A stretch of 36,748 nucleotides of DNA from Chitinophagales bacterium (GTDB lineage Bacteria > Bacteroidota > Bacteroidia > Chitinophagales > JADIYW01): assembly GCA_023957215.1 (NCBI GenBank), contig JAMLHH010000033.1, positions 1 to 36,748 of the forward strand. The letters run 5' to 3'. How positions within the stretch are numbered: the first letter of the stretch is position 1; each line of letters starts with the position of its first letter. The position numbers were made by a program, and so were the translations under genes. Positions 9,801 to 18,034 of this stretch are shown piece after piece. The notes below the pieces were generated by a model that saw only the letters and a program-made list of their open reading frames with translations, was not told the DNA's origin and ran no database searches.

Positions 9801-11421
9801 AAATAAAAGTCCAAGAAATATATACAATAAAGCAGGTGAATATGATGTATCACTTATCTTAGAAGATTTTAGAGGATGTGGTGATACAATAGTGAAGAAA
9901 AAACTAGTGCAGATAGAGGGACCTGAAGGTAGTTTTAAATCTTCAATAAAATCTTCTTGCGCACCCACAGAAGTTGTGTTTTCTGCAAATACAAAAAACT
10001 CTAAAGCCAGTTTTTGGGATTTTGGAGATGGTGAAGGTTTTTTTGAAGATAATGAAGATTTTGAAATCAAGCACGTTTATGAAAAACCGGGTATCTATAT
10101 CCCAAGTGTAACAGTAGATGATGGATTGGGTTGTGTCGTGACAGTGATCGGTGATGAGATTAAAATCGGAGGACCGAATGCAAAAACTGTTTTGTCCCCC
10201 GGAATTGTGTGTAGTGACCAAAATTTAGTATTTTCAGATTCTTCGGTATTTACTGAGAATATCCCGTATAAAAATAGAACGTGGAGTTTCTCTGACGGTT
10301 TCACTTCTAAGGATAGCACGTTTACAAGGACTTTTAAAACGGATGATTCAACAAATATTTATATCACTTTGACTGTTGAAGATTCTATTGGATGTATTGG
10401 AGTGGCTTATGATACTGCAAGAGTTTTTGCTTATGCCCCTTTGAGAGTAAAAGATAGTTTGTTAATTTGTAAAGGAGATACTATTCAGTTAAAAGCCAGT
10501 AGAGTACACTATGCTGAATGGGGACAATCCGGCTCTTTAAGTCAGACGGATATTTTAAATCCACTGGCATTCCCTTTGCAAAATACACTTTATAAGGTGA
10601 GGGGCTTTGTCAGTCCTACTTGTTATACGGATAAGACAGTGTTTGTTAGAGTCTTGGATGCCTTTTCAGGAACAGCTTTGAATGATACTTCTGTCTGTAT
10701 CGGAGATATGGCCCATCTATGGGTGAAACACGATAACATCAATTCAGGGAAATTTGATTATGAATGGACATTGAATGGTACACTTATAGGTTCGAGTAAA
10801 GATTTTGATGTATTACCTAATCAAACCTCTACTTACATTATTAGAATAAAAAATGGTGCTTGCAAGGATTTTGTTGCACCTACAACCGTTAGAGTAAAAA
10901 ATTATCCTTCTCTTTCTATTGATACGCCTGAACCTATTGTCAAAGGGCAAGAGGTGAGGATACAAGCTAATTCAGACCCCGGAGTAAATTATACTTGGAC
11001 TCCACAGCCCGATGTAGGTTGTAAAAATTGTCCTTTTGGATATTTTAGACCACAATCTACAACTGAATATACTGTCACGGTTGAAAAAGAGGGCTGTGCA
11101 GTTTCAGAAAGTGTGACAGTGGATGTAAGTGCAGTTTGTAATAGTGATTTGGTAAAGATTCCTAACGTTTTTACTCCTAATAGTGATGGACTCAACGATG
11201 TCTTTTCAATTGAGAACAATGATAAAATCCGTTTAAATAGTTTAAAAATATTTTCAAGGACAGGCGAGTTAGTTTATGAATCTGCCAATATGAGAGATAA
11301 ATGGGATGGAACATATAATGGGAAACCTCTTAATACGGGTGTCTATGTCTATTACTTGGATGCTGAATGTGTGAATGGGACACCGATTTTATTAACAGGA
11401 AATATAACGCTACTTAGATAA
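6892..11421 (+). CDS. Giant PKD-repeat protein with T9SS type B (CHU_C-like) C-terminal sorting domain
   Basis: A 1509-residue secreted, probably surface-attached protein. It starts with a Sec signal peptide (MKGVLFFLTFLIINSIYAQ). About 14 PKD-like modules of 75-110 residues follow. Clear ones carry WNFGNG, WNFGDGKSSTDVNPKHSY, WDFGNG, WNFGSG, WNFGDGTPID, WDFGDGVIV and WDFGDGEGF; others are degenerate (WTIDPK, WMIGDS, WAIKDS). Nearly every module has paired Cys, often as GC. About residues 1180-1420 hold Ig-like segments instead, one with CKNCPFG. The last 89 residues (VKIPNVFTPNSDGLNDVFSI to the end) match the CHU_C/gliding-motility C-terminal domain that directs type IX secretion without classic cleavage. 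PorP/SprF follows with a 1-bp overlap. An adhesin or gliding role is inference; no enzymatic domain is seen. Confidence 0.9.
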   Translation: MKGVLFFLTFLIINSIYAQVDFSLSVQEGCTPLNVGVEVKNIQADSTIWNFGNGTTKKGNKTFVVYNEGGIFNIKMTAYKDGVPTIITKNVKVNKSPVADFQFDKNQGCPPLEVNFQDKSIMGSGSIVKRTWGLGNGKVLDGNIANHTTTFNTSGIREISLIVEDQSGCKSNKVVSSAIEVFPIPKVAFDFNNSTQCNLPVEVSFTNQSDSLTSYKFNWNFGDGKSSTDVNPKHSYTKEGTYTMSLKATDFRGCTSEVSKSNMIVDENFSVKIGLSDTLGCDSLGAIFSPNISSLYRSLKWTIDPKLNPDMKKMTISTKEIGVFQIKLEATSQFGCTISSTRNVYVGRKPIADFKTNDTLGCKVPFQVSFQNLSKYADSYLWNFGSGAGNSNIQDPIYTYNKPAIYLVSLTSKGDYGCSSTKTKFSYISIVSPQAEMISTNDNGCSPLKSNFQVNSLNGFTVSSIKWDFGNGNTYNGVTPPQQTFNSEGNYVVTAKVSFKEGCDELTLKKTISVGSKVSNINGGISSNSICPNQNLTGQVDAIAGAEYEWKIGNDTIYKSRTFKHKFSSSGTFNISLNITKSGCVSTINYGNVTVKPTAANFVVTNKCSGTEVTFRNNDNNTVESTWNFGSGDIRNDNKTVTHDFQSFGTKSVTLKVYNKTTGCKDEITKAITINKSELDNYNIAPIQGCAPLTFELNSPAISSNTYWMIGDSLIVKNIKKGQFVIDSAGIYDLSLRIVYDGCRYTRVYDNLIKVIKPEAGFKFNPLGGCSPISVTFEDTSKSLLSNIVKYRWAIKDSSIGVTDSKFTRTFNEYAILPIQHIVTDDFGCSDTVTNDLIVARPFAEFEVPSKSFCTGNAFKPTNFSTGVGLLYEWNFGDGTPIDTSRFPQHNYKNEGTYDIHLKITDANNCISEKLMSNAVTIQDFDYDFTASPTFKYCPELIVEFQVIPGDIEYRQTLWDFGDGVIVSDTNKSPRNIYNKAGEYDVSLILEDFRGCGDTIVKKKLVQIEGPEGSFKSSIKSSCAPTEVVFSANTKNSKASFWDFGDGEGFFEDNEDFEIKHVYEKPGIYIPSVTVDDGLGCVVTVIGDEIKIGGPNAKTVLSPGIVCSDQNLVFSDSSVFTENIPYKNRTWSFSDGFTSKDSTFTRTFKTDDSTNIYITLTVEDSIGCIGVAYDTARVFAYAPLRVKDSLLICKGDTIQLKASRVHYAEWGQSGSLSQTDILNPLAFPLQNTLYKVRGFVSPTCYTDKTVFVRVLDAFSGTALNDTSVCIGDMAHLWVKHDNINSGKFDYEWTLNGTLIGSSKDFDVLPNQTSTYIIRIKNGACKDFVAPTTVRVKNYPSLSIDTPEPIVKGQEVRIQANSDPGVNYTWTPQPDVGCKNCPFGYFRPQSTTEYTVTVEKEGCAVSESVTVDVSAVCNSDLVKIPNVFTPNSDGLNDVFSIENNDKIRLNSLKIFSRTGELVYESANMRDKWDGTYNGKPLNTGVYVYYLDAECVNGTPILLTGNITLLR

Positions 11422-12440
11422 TGAGATACCTTATATTGCTTTCAATTTTTGTGCTTTCGTGTTTCTCACTATCTCATGCCCAAGACATTAGATTTTCACA
11501 ATATTATTCTGCACCACAATTGTATAACCCTGCTTTCACAGGTTATTTTAATGGAGATGTAAGAGTCAATGCAAACTATAAGAGCCAATGGGTAGCTCCG
11601 TTTAACGCATACAGAACAATAGGAGGTGGAGCGGATTTTTCTATTCTCAAAGAGAAATTTAGAGGGTCAGGATTTGGTGTAGGTGTACAGTTTTATAGTG
11701 ATCAGGCCGGTGATTTGAATCTCAATACAAATCAACTCTTGTTGAGCTTAGGGTACACCCAACGTTTGGGCTTGAATTTTGCCAATAATTTGTCTGCCGG
11801 GTTTCAAATGAACACAACAAATCGTTCCATTAATATGTCCAATGCTATTTTTGAAAACCAAATAAATAATAGTGGGTTCGATGATGTTGTCGGTAATGAT
11901 AACTATTGGAGAGTTTCGGTAGGAGTGGGAATGTTATGGTATGCAGAACCGAGTGAAAACGTAAACTTTTATATAGGTGGAAGTGCTTTAAATCTATTAA
12001 AACCCAACCAGAGCTTTTTTACAGGGAATACGGATGAACTCTATGTCAGATATGTCGGGCAAATGGGGCTTAACTTTAATGTCAATCAAAACATAGACAT
12101 TTCTGCAAGCACAATGTATCAAAATCAAGGTCCTTTTCAGGAATTTTTGGTAGGCTTTTTAGGACGATATGATTTTTCTCCTAACAAGAAAGCGGATGAA
12201 AAATTCAAATTAGGAGTGGGACTTTGGTACCGCATGCAAGATGCAATCATTCCGGTCGGAAGAGCTGAATATGGTAACTTTGCCCTCACTTATAATTTTG
12301 ATGCTAATATCTCATCCCTAAAAAGAGCAAGTAGAGGAAACGGAGGACATGAGTTGTCCCTGATTTATACCGGCTTTTGGAATTCAGATAGAAGAAAAGC
12401 AAGTGGAAACGGGAATCGTATCGGATGTCCGGTCTTATAG
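11421..12440 (+). CDS. PorP/SprF-family type IX secretion outer-membrane protein
   Basis: A 339-residue outer-membrane protein of the PorP/SprF family, predicted to be a beta barrel. These proteins act with the type IX secretion machinery, typically for the adjacent type B (CHU_C) cargo, as SprF does for SprB. A signal peptide (MRYLILLSIFVLSCFSLSHA) is followed by the family hallmark QDIRFSQYYSAPQLYNPAFT. Alternating hydrophobic strands continue through GFGVGVQFYSDQAGDLN, LSLGYTQRLGLNF, FYIGGSALNLLKPNQSFF and FKLGVGLWYRMQDAIIP. The ATG overlaps the stop codon of the PKD gene by one base, so the cargo and its partner are translationally coupled. The 3' end overlaps the convergent plsC gene by 6 bp. 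Confidence 0.93.
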   Translation: MRYLILLSIFVLSCFSLSHAQDIRFSQYYSAPQLYNPAFTGYFNGDVRVNANYKSQWVAPFNAYRTIGGGADFSILKEKFRGSGFGVGVQFYSDQAGDLNLNTNQLLLSLGYTQRLGLNFANNLSAGFQMNTTNRSINMSNAIFENQINNSGFDDVVGNDNYWRVSVGVGMLWYAEPSENVNFYIGGSALNLLKPNQSFFTGNTDELYVRYVGQMGLNFNVNQNIDISASTMYQNQGPFQEFLVGFLGRYDFSPNKKADEKFKLGVGLWYRMQDAIIPVGRAEYGNFALTYNFDANISSLKRASRGNGGHELSLIYTGFWNSDRRKASGNGNRIGCPVL

Positions 12441-13187
12441 CTTTTCAAAACTTTTGTACAAATCACTATTATCTACAAGACTGTTCCACATCATTTTGAA
12501 AACGGCATCTTTATATTCTTCCACATTGCTATAACCTTGTGGATAGATAGGTGTTAAATGTATCACTTCTATCTTCCAAGGTTGAATCAACAACGAATTT
12601 GTATCACTAAATCCTCTCATATTTGTGAAGATGACCGGTAAAATGGGTACTCCGGTATTTAAAGAAAGTTGAAAAGCACCATTGTAAAATTCTTTCAAAG
12701 GATTATTAGTTTTATTTCTTGTTCCTTCGGGAAAGATAATTAAAGATATTTTTTGATTTAATTCGGATTCCATTCTCTCCATGCTTTTCTTCCTTGCATC
12801 ATGGTCTTTTCTGTCAACAGGCACGGATGCCATTGCAAAAAGCTGACCAAAGATCGGAACTTTTAAAAGCTCTTTTTTGACCAAAGGTTTGCTAGGCACT
12901 TGAATACCATAAGCTGATGCAAGTAAATCTCCCAAATTGCTATGATTGCAAATCGCTATGTAATTTTGATGAAAGTCTATGTTTTCTACTCCTTTAATAT
13001 CATATCTGATGGCTACCAAAGAAGACCAGACTAAAAAGATGATCCTATTGACTTTGTGTACCCAATATTGTTGTTGGGGATAACTGACAAAGACCTTGAT
13101 AATGACATAAATAGGGATAGCCGGAATAAACAACAAAAAAATGATGATAACAGCATAAATGCTATAAAGCAACCTTAGGATTTTCAC
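12435..13187 (-). CDS. plsC: 1-acyl-sn-glycerol-3-phosphate acyltransferase
   Basis: Transfers a second acyl chain to lysophosphatidate in phospholipid synthesis at the inner membrane. The 250-residue protein has a strongly hydrophobic N-terminal anchor (residues 8-35). The acyltransferase HX4D motif is NHSNLGD, with His82 and Asp87. The other family blocks are KKELLKVPIFGQLFAMASVP with VDR, and IIFPEGTRNK (150-159) for glycerophosphate binding. The later PVIFTNMRG stretch is also typical. Length is normal for PlsC. The start is the ATG at 13185-13187. It converges on the PorP gene and diverges from thrA. Acyl specificity cannot be read from sequence, and a lipid-A or ornithine-lipid acyltransferase role is a less likely alternative. 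Confidence 0.9.
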   Translation of the reverse strand: MKILRLLYSIYAVIIIFLLFIPAIPIYVIIKVFVSYPQQQYWVHKVNRIIFLVWSSLVAIRYDIKGVENIDFHQNYIAICNHSNLGDLLASAYGIQVPSKPLVKKELLKVPIFGQLFAMASVPVDRKDHDARKKSMERMESELNQKISLIIFPEGTRNKTNNPLKEFYNGAFQLSLNTGVPILPVIFTNMRGFSDTNSLLIQPWKIEVIHLTPIYPQGYSNVEEYKDAVFKMMWNSLVDNSDLYKSFEKL

Positions 13188-13257
13188 GATACTTTAAAGT
13201 TTTATTAGGTGAAGATACATATTATCTAATTTTTTTCAGTTTCATTCTTTCATTAGC

Positions 13258-13265
13258 TACTTTTG
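13258..13265 (+). promoter_or_regulatory. Candidate -7 box for thrAB
   Basis: TACTTTTG fits TAnnTTTG and ends 25 bp before the thrA ATG. No leader peptide rich in Thr or Ile codons and no attenuator hairpin can be seen in the 103-bp gap, so E. coli-type thr attenuation is unlikely. Motif match only. Confidence 0.35.
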
Positions 13266-13290
13266 CCTACTTATTTATTATAATTGTTGT

Positions 13291-15750
13291 ATGCTAATAA
13301 TGAAATTTGGTGGCTCATCAATAGCCAACCCTGAGAGAATAAGAAATGTTATCAAAATCATTCAAGGTCGTAAAGAAAAACATGACAAAGTGATAGTGAT
13401 TTGTTCTGCATTTAAAGGTGTTACCGATGAGTTGATTAGAATTAGCAAACTTGCCGAGAAGGCTGACAATAGCTATAAGAAAAAGCTTCAAGAATTAGTC
13501 AACAATCACTTATCAATTGCTGATGAACTAATCACTACCAACGATAAAGAAAGATTGATTGAGGAAATTAATGAAGGAATGGATGTCATTAAAAATCTAT
13601 TAAAAGGTATTTTTCTTTTGGGTGATGTGCCAGATAAATCTCTTGCTACTTTGGTTTCTTACGGTGAAAGATTCTCTTGTTTTATCGTTTCAGCTTCTTT
13701 GAGAAGTGTCGGAATAGGTTCTGTTTATGTCAATGCAAGTAATATCATTAAGACAGACTCTAATTTTTTATCGGCTAAAATAGATTTTAAAAAATCAACC
13801 AAAAACATATCTAAACTGACTCAATTTTCTGATAATATCCCTATTGTGACGGGTTATATCGGCTCAGATAGCAAAGGTCAAATCACCACACTTGGAAGAG
13901 GTGGTTCGGACTATACTGCTTCAATCATTGCCGCGACTTTAAGAGCAGAAATGTTAGAAATTTGGACAGATGTAGATGGTGTGCTGACTGCAAATCCAAA
14001 GGTGGTGGAGCGAGCATTTACTATTCCGGAATTGAGCTACAGAGAAGCGATGGAATTGTCACATTTCGGCGCAAAAGTGATTTATCCACCTACCATCACA
14101 CCTGCTTTAGTCAATAAAATTCCTGTCTCTATCAGAAACTCATTTCATCCTGACCACATAGGAACAATTATAAAGGAAAAGGCACATTTTGGAGAAAATC
14201 CTATCAAAGGTATTTCATCTATTTCCAATATTTCATTATTAAGATTAGAAGGAAGTGGAATGTTTGGTGCTGTCGGTACTAATTCGCGACTTTTTGATGC
14301 ACTGTCAAAAAAGAATGTCAACGTTATATTATTGACACAAGGTTCTTCGGAGCATTCTATCTGTTTTGGCGTGATTCCCGATGAAGTAGGTAAGGCGGTA
14401 GTTGCTGTGGAGCAAGAATTTAGATATGAGTTTCAAAACAAACTTTTACATCCATTGGTGGTAGAAAGTGATCAAGCAGCTATTGCTGTCGTAGGTGAAA
14501 AAATGATGAGCTCTCCGGGAGTCGCCGCACGACTTTTTAAAGCTTTGGGTAAAAATGGTATCAATGTAAAGGCCATCGCTCAAGGTTCATCTGAACTCAA
14601 TATCACCGCCGTAATAGACAAAAAAGATGAAGCAAAAGCTTTGAATGCTTTACATGAGATTTTCTTTGTTGACGACCTCAATTCTATCAATGTATTTTTA
14701 GTAGGTCCTACCGGATTGATAGGAAGAACTCTTTTACAACAGATTAAAAAACAAAAAGAGTTTCTAAAATCTCAAATGAGGATGAATATTAATGTAGTAG
14801 GAATCATTAATTCACGCAAATCACTTATTTCCTCAAGTGGGATAGATTTGGAAAACTGGAAAGAAATTTTAGAGAAAAAAGGTCAAAAGAGTAGTTTAAG
14901 TAATTTCTCTAATGAGATTATCAACCTCAATTATGCCAATAGTGTTTTGGTGGATTGCTCTGCAAGTAAGGAGGTTGCAAATTTTTACGAAAAGTTTTTG
15001 GAGAAAAATATTTCCGTCGTAACTCCCAACAAAATTGCCAATACTTTATCCTTAGAAAAATATAATCATCTACGTAAAACAGCCAGACAAAACAATGCTA
15101 AGTTTTTATATGAAGCCAATGTAGGAGCGGGATTGCCTATCATCAATACTTTACACAATCTACTCAATAGTGGTGACAGAGTCATCAAAATAGAAGCGGT
15201 CTTATCTGGAACTTTATCTTATATCTTTAATAGTTTTAAAGGTGAATCTAAGTTTAGTGGTATCGTACTAAAAGCAAAAGAAGAAGGCTATACTGAGCCT
15301 GACCCAAGAGACGATTTGAGTGGTTTGGATGTAGCGAGAAAAGCACTTATTTTGAGTAGAGAAATAGGTTCCCAACTAGAATTAAGTGATATTCAAGTGA
15401 AAAACTTAGTGCCTGAAAATCTAAGAAATGTCAGCCTTCAAGAATTTATTTCAAGAATACATGAATTGGATGCTTTATATGAGAAACTAAAACAAGATGC
15501 TGAAAAACAACACAAAGCATTGAGATATATGGCTATCATTGAAAATGATAAGGTCGAAATTGCATTAAAATCTGTTGATAATCAACATCCGTTTTACAAT
15601 TTGAGTGGAAGTGATAATATGATAGTTTTTACAACAGAAAGATACAAAAGCAATCCCCTTGTTGTCAAAGGTCCGGGTGCAGGTGCGGAGGTCACAGCTG
15701 CCGGAGTTTTTGCTGAAATTATTTCAATAGGAAATTATATGGCCAATTAA
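13291..15750 (+). CDS. thrA: Bifunctional aspartate kinase/homoserine dehydrogenase
   Basis: Catalyses the first step (aspartate phosphorylation) and third step (aspartate semialdehyde to homoserine) of the Thr/Met branch. The 819 residues match the fused ThrA/MetL length. The kinase part has KFGGSSIAN (5-13), GRGGSDYTAS (202-211) and WTDVDGVLTANPKVV. Two ACT-type regulatory segments lie at about 310-365 and 395-460 (LLTQGSSEHSICF, AIAQGSSELNITAVI). The dehydrogenase part starts near 466 with the nucleotide loop VGPTGLIGRT. It continues with EANVGAGLPIINTLHNLL, SGTLSYIFN, the catalytic-domain stretch GYTEPDPRDDLSGLDVARKA and GPGAGAEVTAAGVFAEI. The ATG three codons on (MKFGG) is an equally possible start. 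thrB follows after 11 bp. Feedback inhibition by threonine is likely from the ACT layout but unproven. Confidence 0.96.
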   Translation: MLIMKFGGSSIANPERIRNVIKIIQGRKEKHDKVIVICSAFKGVTDELIRISKLAEKADNSYKKKLQELVNNHLSIADELITTNDKERLIEEINEGMDVIKNLLKGIFLLGDVPDKSLATLVSYGERFSCFIVSASLRSVGIGSVYVNASNIIKTDSNFLSAKIDFKKSTKNISKLTQFSDNIPIVTGYIGSDSKGQITTLGRGGSDYTASIIAATLRAEMLEIWTDVDGVLTANPKVVERAFTIPELSYREAMELSHFGAKVIYPPTITPALVNKIPVSIRNSFHPDHIGTIIKEKAHFGENPIKGISSISNISLLRLEGSGMFGAVGTNSRLFDALSKKNVNVILLTQGSSEHSICFGVIPDEVGKAVVAVEQEFRYEFQNKLLHPLVVESDQAAIAVVGEKMMSSPGVAARLFKALGKNGINVKAIAQGSSELNITAVIDKKDEAKALNALHEIFFVDDLNSINVFLVGPTGLIGRTLLQQIKKQKEFLKSQMRMNINVVGIINSRKSLISSSGIDLENWKEILEKKGQKSSLSNFSNEIINLNYANSVLVDCSASKEVANFYEKFLEKNISVVTPNKIANTLSLEKYNHLRKTARQNNAKFLYEANVGAGLPIINTLHNLLNSGDRVIKIEAVLSGTLSYIFNSFKGESKFSGIVLKAKEEGYTEPDPRDDLSGLDVARKALILSREIGSQLELSDIQVKNLVPENLRNVSLQEFISRIHELDALYEKLKQDAEKQHKALRYMAIIENDKVEIALKSVDNQHPFYNLSGSDNMIVFTTERYKSNPLVVKGPGAGAEVTAAGVFAEIISIGNYMAN

Positions 15751-15761
15751 TCTACATACGA

Positions 15762-16712
15762 ATGAAACCAGGTGACAGAATAAAAGTTTTCGCTCCGGCT
15801 ACAGTTGCAAATGTGGCTTGTGGCTATGATATTTTGGGTTTTGCTATTGATTTCCCAGGTGATGAACTTATCATGGAATTGACTGAGAAAAAAGGTGTAG
15901 AAATAGTTGATATAGTCGGAGATGGAGGCGTATTGCCGAGAAACCCACTGACAAATTCTGCCTCAGTGGCCATCATGGATTATCTCAATTATATCCATGC
16001 TGATTTCGGTTGTAAGATTTGGATAAAAAAGATGATGCCTTCCGGAAGTGGTTTGGGGAGTAGTGCTGCAAGTGCAGTGGCTGGTGTTTATGCTGTCAAT
16101 ATGTTGTGTAATGAAAAGTTGACCAAACATGAAATGTTGCCTTTTCTTCTCAATTCAGAAAAAGTAGCTTGTGGATCAGCCATAGCCGATAATGTAGCAG
16201 CTTCTCTTTTTGGTGGATTTATCTTGGTGAGAAGTTATGAACCTTTGGACGTTATTAATATTCCTGTACCCGAAGATTTATGGTGTGCAGTTATAAATCC
16301 CCAAGTGATAGTTTTGACAAGAGAAGCCAGAGAAATTTTGCCCAAAGAGATATCTATTACAAAGTCAGTCAGACAAGGTGCAAATGTAGGTGGTCTTATC
16401 GTGGGCTTACTGCGTGGTGATTATGATTTGATAGGTCGTTCGCTAATAGATTATATTGCAGAACCTTATAGAAGCAAACTGATACCTGGTTTTTATGATA
16501 TGAAGGAAGCTGCTATCCACGCAGGTGCATTGGGAAGTAGTATCAGTGGTTCGGGACCTTCTGTCTTTGCTTTATGTAAGGGTGAAGAAACCGCAAGGAA
16601 AGCCGGTAATGCCATGAAGGCTGTTATGGATAAAATGGGTATAGAAGCGAATGTTTATGTCAGCAAGGTCAATCCTACCGGTCCGAAAGCTTTACCTTTT
16701 ATGGAAGAATAA
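15762..16712 (+). CDS. thrB: Homoserine kinase (GHMP family)
   Basis: Phosphorylates homoserine to O-phosphohomoserine, the substrate of threonine synthase. The 316 residues include the N-terminal block VFAPATVANVACGYDILGFA. The GHMP ATP loop is PSGSGLGSSAASAVAG (93-108), and the C-terminal glycine-rich block is GALGSSISGSGPSVFALCKG. All are typical of ThrB. It sits 11 bp after thrA and is surely co-transcribed with it. Threonine synthase (thrC), which usually completes this operon, is absent: hisS converges from the other strand 8 bp past the thrB stop. Confidence in the enzyme is high. Confidence 0.96.
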   Translation: MKPGDRIKVFAPATVANVACGYDILGFAIDFPGDELIMELTEKKGVEIVDIVGDGGVLPRNPLTNSASVAIMDYLNYIHADFGCKIWIKKMMPSGSGLGSSAASAVAGVYAVNMLCNEKLTKHEMLPFLLNSEKVACGSAIADNVAASLFGGFILVRSYEPLDVINIPVPEDLWCAVINPQVIVLTREAREILPKEISITKSVRQGANVGGLIVGLLRGDYDLIGRSLIDYIAEPYRSKLIPGFYDMKEAAIHAGALGSSISGSGPSVFALCKGEETARKAGNAMKAVMDKMGIEANVYVSKVNPTGPKALPFMEE

Positions 16713-16720
16713 ATTGAAAC

Positions 16721-18034
16721 CTAAGCGTTCTTTTTGACTTGCTCTATCACTTCTGAGAAGTCCAAAGTGGCTTGTTTGCCTGTTCTGAAATCTTTTAAAG
16801 TTACTTTGTCTTTTCTGATTTCTTCTTCTCCAAGAATAGCTACAAAAGGTATGTTTTTCTTGTTGGCGTAGTTAAACTGTTTTTTTAATGCCGTTGCTTC
16901 GGGGTAAATTTCTGTTTCTATTCCTGCCTCTCTCAGTTTGGAAGCAAGTCTTATGGAGTGTGGCATTTCTTCATCCGAAAATACTAAAACCAAGACTTTT
17001 GTACTTGTCATCAGCGGTTCTAACATTTCTAATTGTTGCATAGCAGTGAAAATTCTATCCAAACCTAAAGTAGTTCCTACCGAAGGCAAGTCTCTCCCGG
17101 CAAACATACCTATCAGTTGGTCGTATCTTCCTCCACCTGTCAGACTTCCTATATGTGGTTGATTAGGTAGTTTGGTTTCAAAAATAGGTCCTGTATAGTA
17201 ATCTAAACCTCTTGCTAATGAGAGGTCAAAAGTATAATTTTGAGAATCAACTCCTAATTGATCTAAGTAAGAAAAAAGTGCCTGTGTCTCTCGAATACCT
17301 TCTTGGGCAATACTGATATCTGTGAGTGTTTGTGATAAGTTGTCCAAATCAAGTTCTTGCGTTAATAATCCACCCAATTTGTCTATTGCATCAGATTGAA
17401 TTTCCTTTTCTTCCAATTCTTTTTGTACTTCAGACCAAGGCATTTTATCCAATTTATCTATTGAGCGACACACTTCTTGTGTCATATCTGCCGATAATCC
17501 GGCGTATTGTGTGATGCCATTAAGTATTTTTCTATTATTGATTTTAATAAGAAAATCTTTAAAGCCGAGTTCTTTCAATACTTCATAAGTGATAGCTACC
17601 ATCTCAGCATCTATCAACATGGATTTTGAACCTACTGCATCCACATCACATTGGTAAAACTCTCTAAACCTGCCTTGGTGTGGCTGTGGTCTGTCAGCTC
17701 TCCATACCGGCTGAATCTGATATCTTTTAAAAGGTAATACCAAATCGGGATTCATGGCTACCACTCTTGAAAAAGGAACTGTCAAATCGTAGTGTAAGGC
17801 TGCTTCGTCTTTTGTCCCTGTTTTGTAATTGAGTTTGTATATCAATCGGTCGGCATCTTCGCCATATTTTCCTGCTAAGACATTCAAATATTCAATAGCC
17901 GGTGTCTCGATAGGTGAAAATCCGTATTTCTTGAAAACTTTTCTCATTACATCAAGTATTCTTTCGCGATGTAACATTTGTTCAGGTAAAAAATCTCTTG
18001 CACCTTTAAATATTCGTGGCTTAATTTGACTCAT
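16721..18034 (-). CDS. hisS: Histidyl-tRNA synthetase
   Basis: Class II synthetase charging tRNA-His. The 437 residues show the motif 1 region (RIFKGARDFLPEQMLHRERI). The HisRS block YDLTVPFSRVVA is next, and motif 2 is QPVWRADRPQPHQGRFREFY. The two histidine-specific blocks LARGLDYYTGPIFE and LTGGGRYDQLIG follow. Motif 3 is VGTTLGLDRI, and the C-terminal anticodon-binding domain starts near 340 (TKVLVLVFSDEEM). Length fits the bacterial enzyme. The 5' end overlaps the upstream lipoprotein gene by 14 bp, so both are probably transcribed from the promoter near 18725. The stop lies 8 bp from the convergent thrB stop, with no room for a separate terminator. Confidence 0.96.
   Translation of the reverse strand: MSQIKPRIFKGARDFLPEQMLHRERILDVMRKVFKKYGFSPIETPAIEYLNVLAGKYGEDADRLIYKLNYKTGTKDEAALHYDLTVPFSRVVAMNPDLVLPFKRYQIQPVWRADRPQPHQGRFREFYQCDVDAVGSKSMLIDAEMVAITYEVLKELGFKDFLIKINNRKILNGITQYAGLSADMTQEVCRSIDKLDKMPWSEVQKELEEKEIQSDAIDKLGGLLTQELDLDNLSQTLTDISIAQEGIRETQALFSYLDQLGVDSQNYTFDLSLARGLDYYTGPIFETKLPNQPHIGSLTGGGRYDQLIGMFAGRDLPSVGTTLGLDRIFTAMQQLEMLEPLMTSTKVLVLVFSDEEMPHSIRLASKLREAGIETEIYPEATALKKQFNYANKKNIPFVAILGEEEIRKDKVTLKDFRTGKQATLDFSEVIEQVKKNA

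Noticed and set aside
9726..10319. Several minus-strand frames inside the PKD gene, up to 114 codons
   Set aside because: They mirror the repeat codon pattern of the PKD modules and have no recognisable domain.
13188..13290. Threonine attenuator leader before thrA
   Set aside because: No short ORF rich in Thr or Ile codons and no terminator hairpin is visible in the gap.
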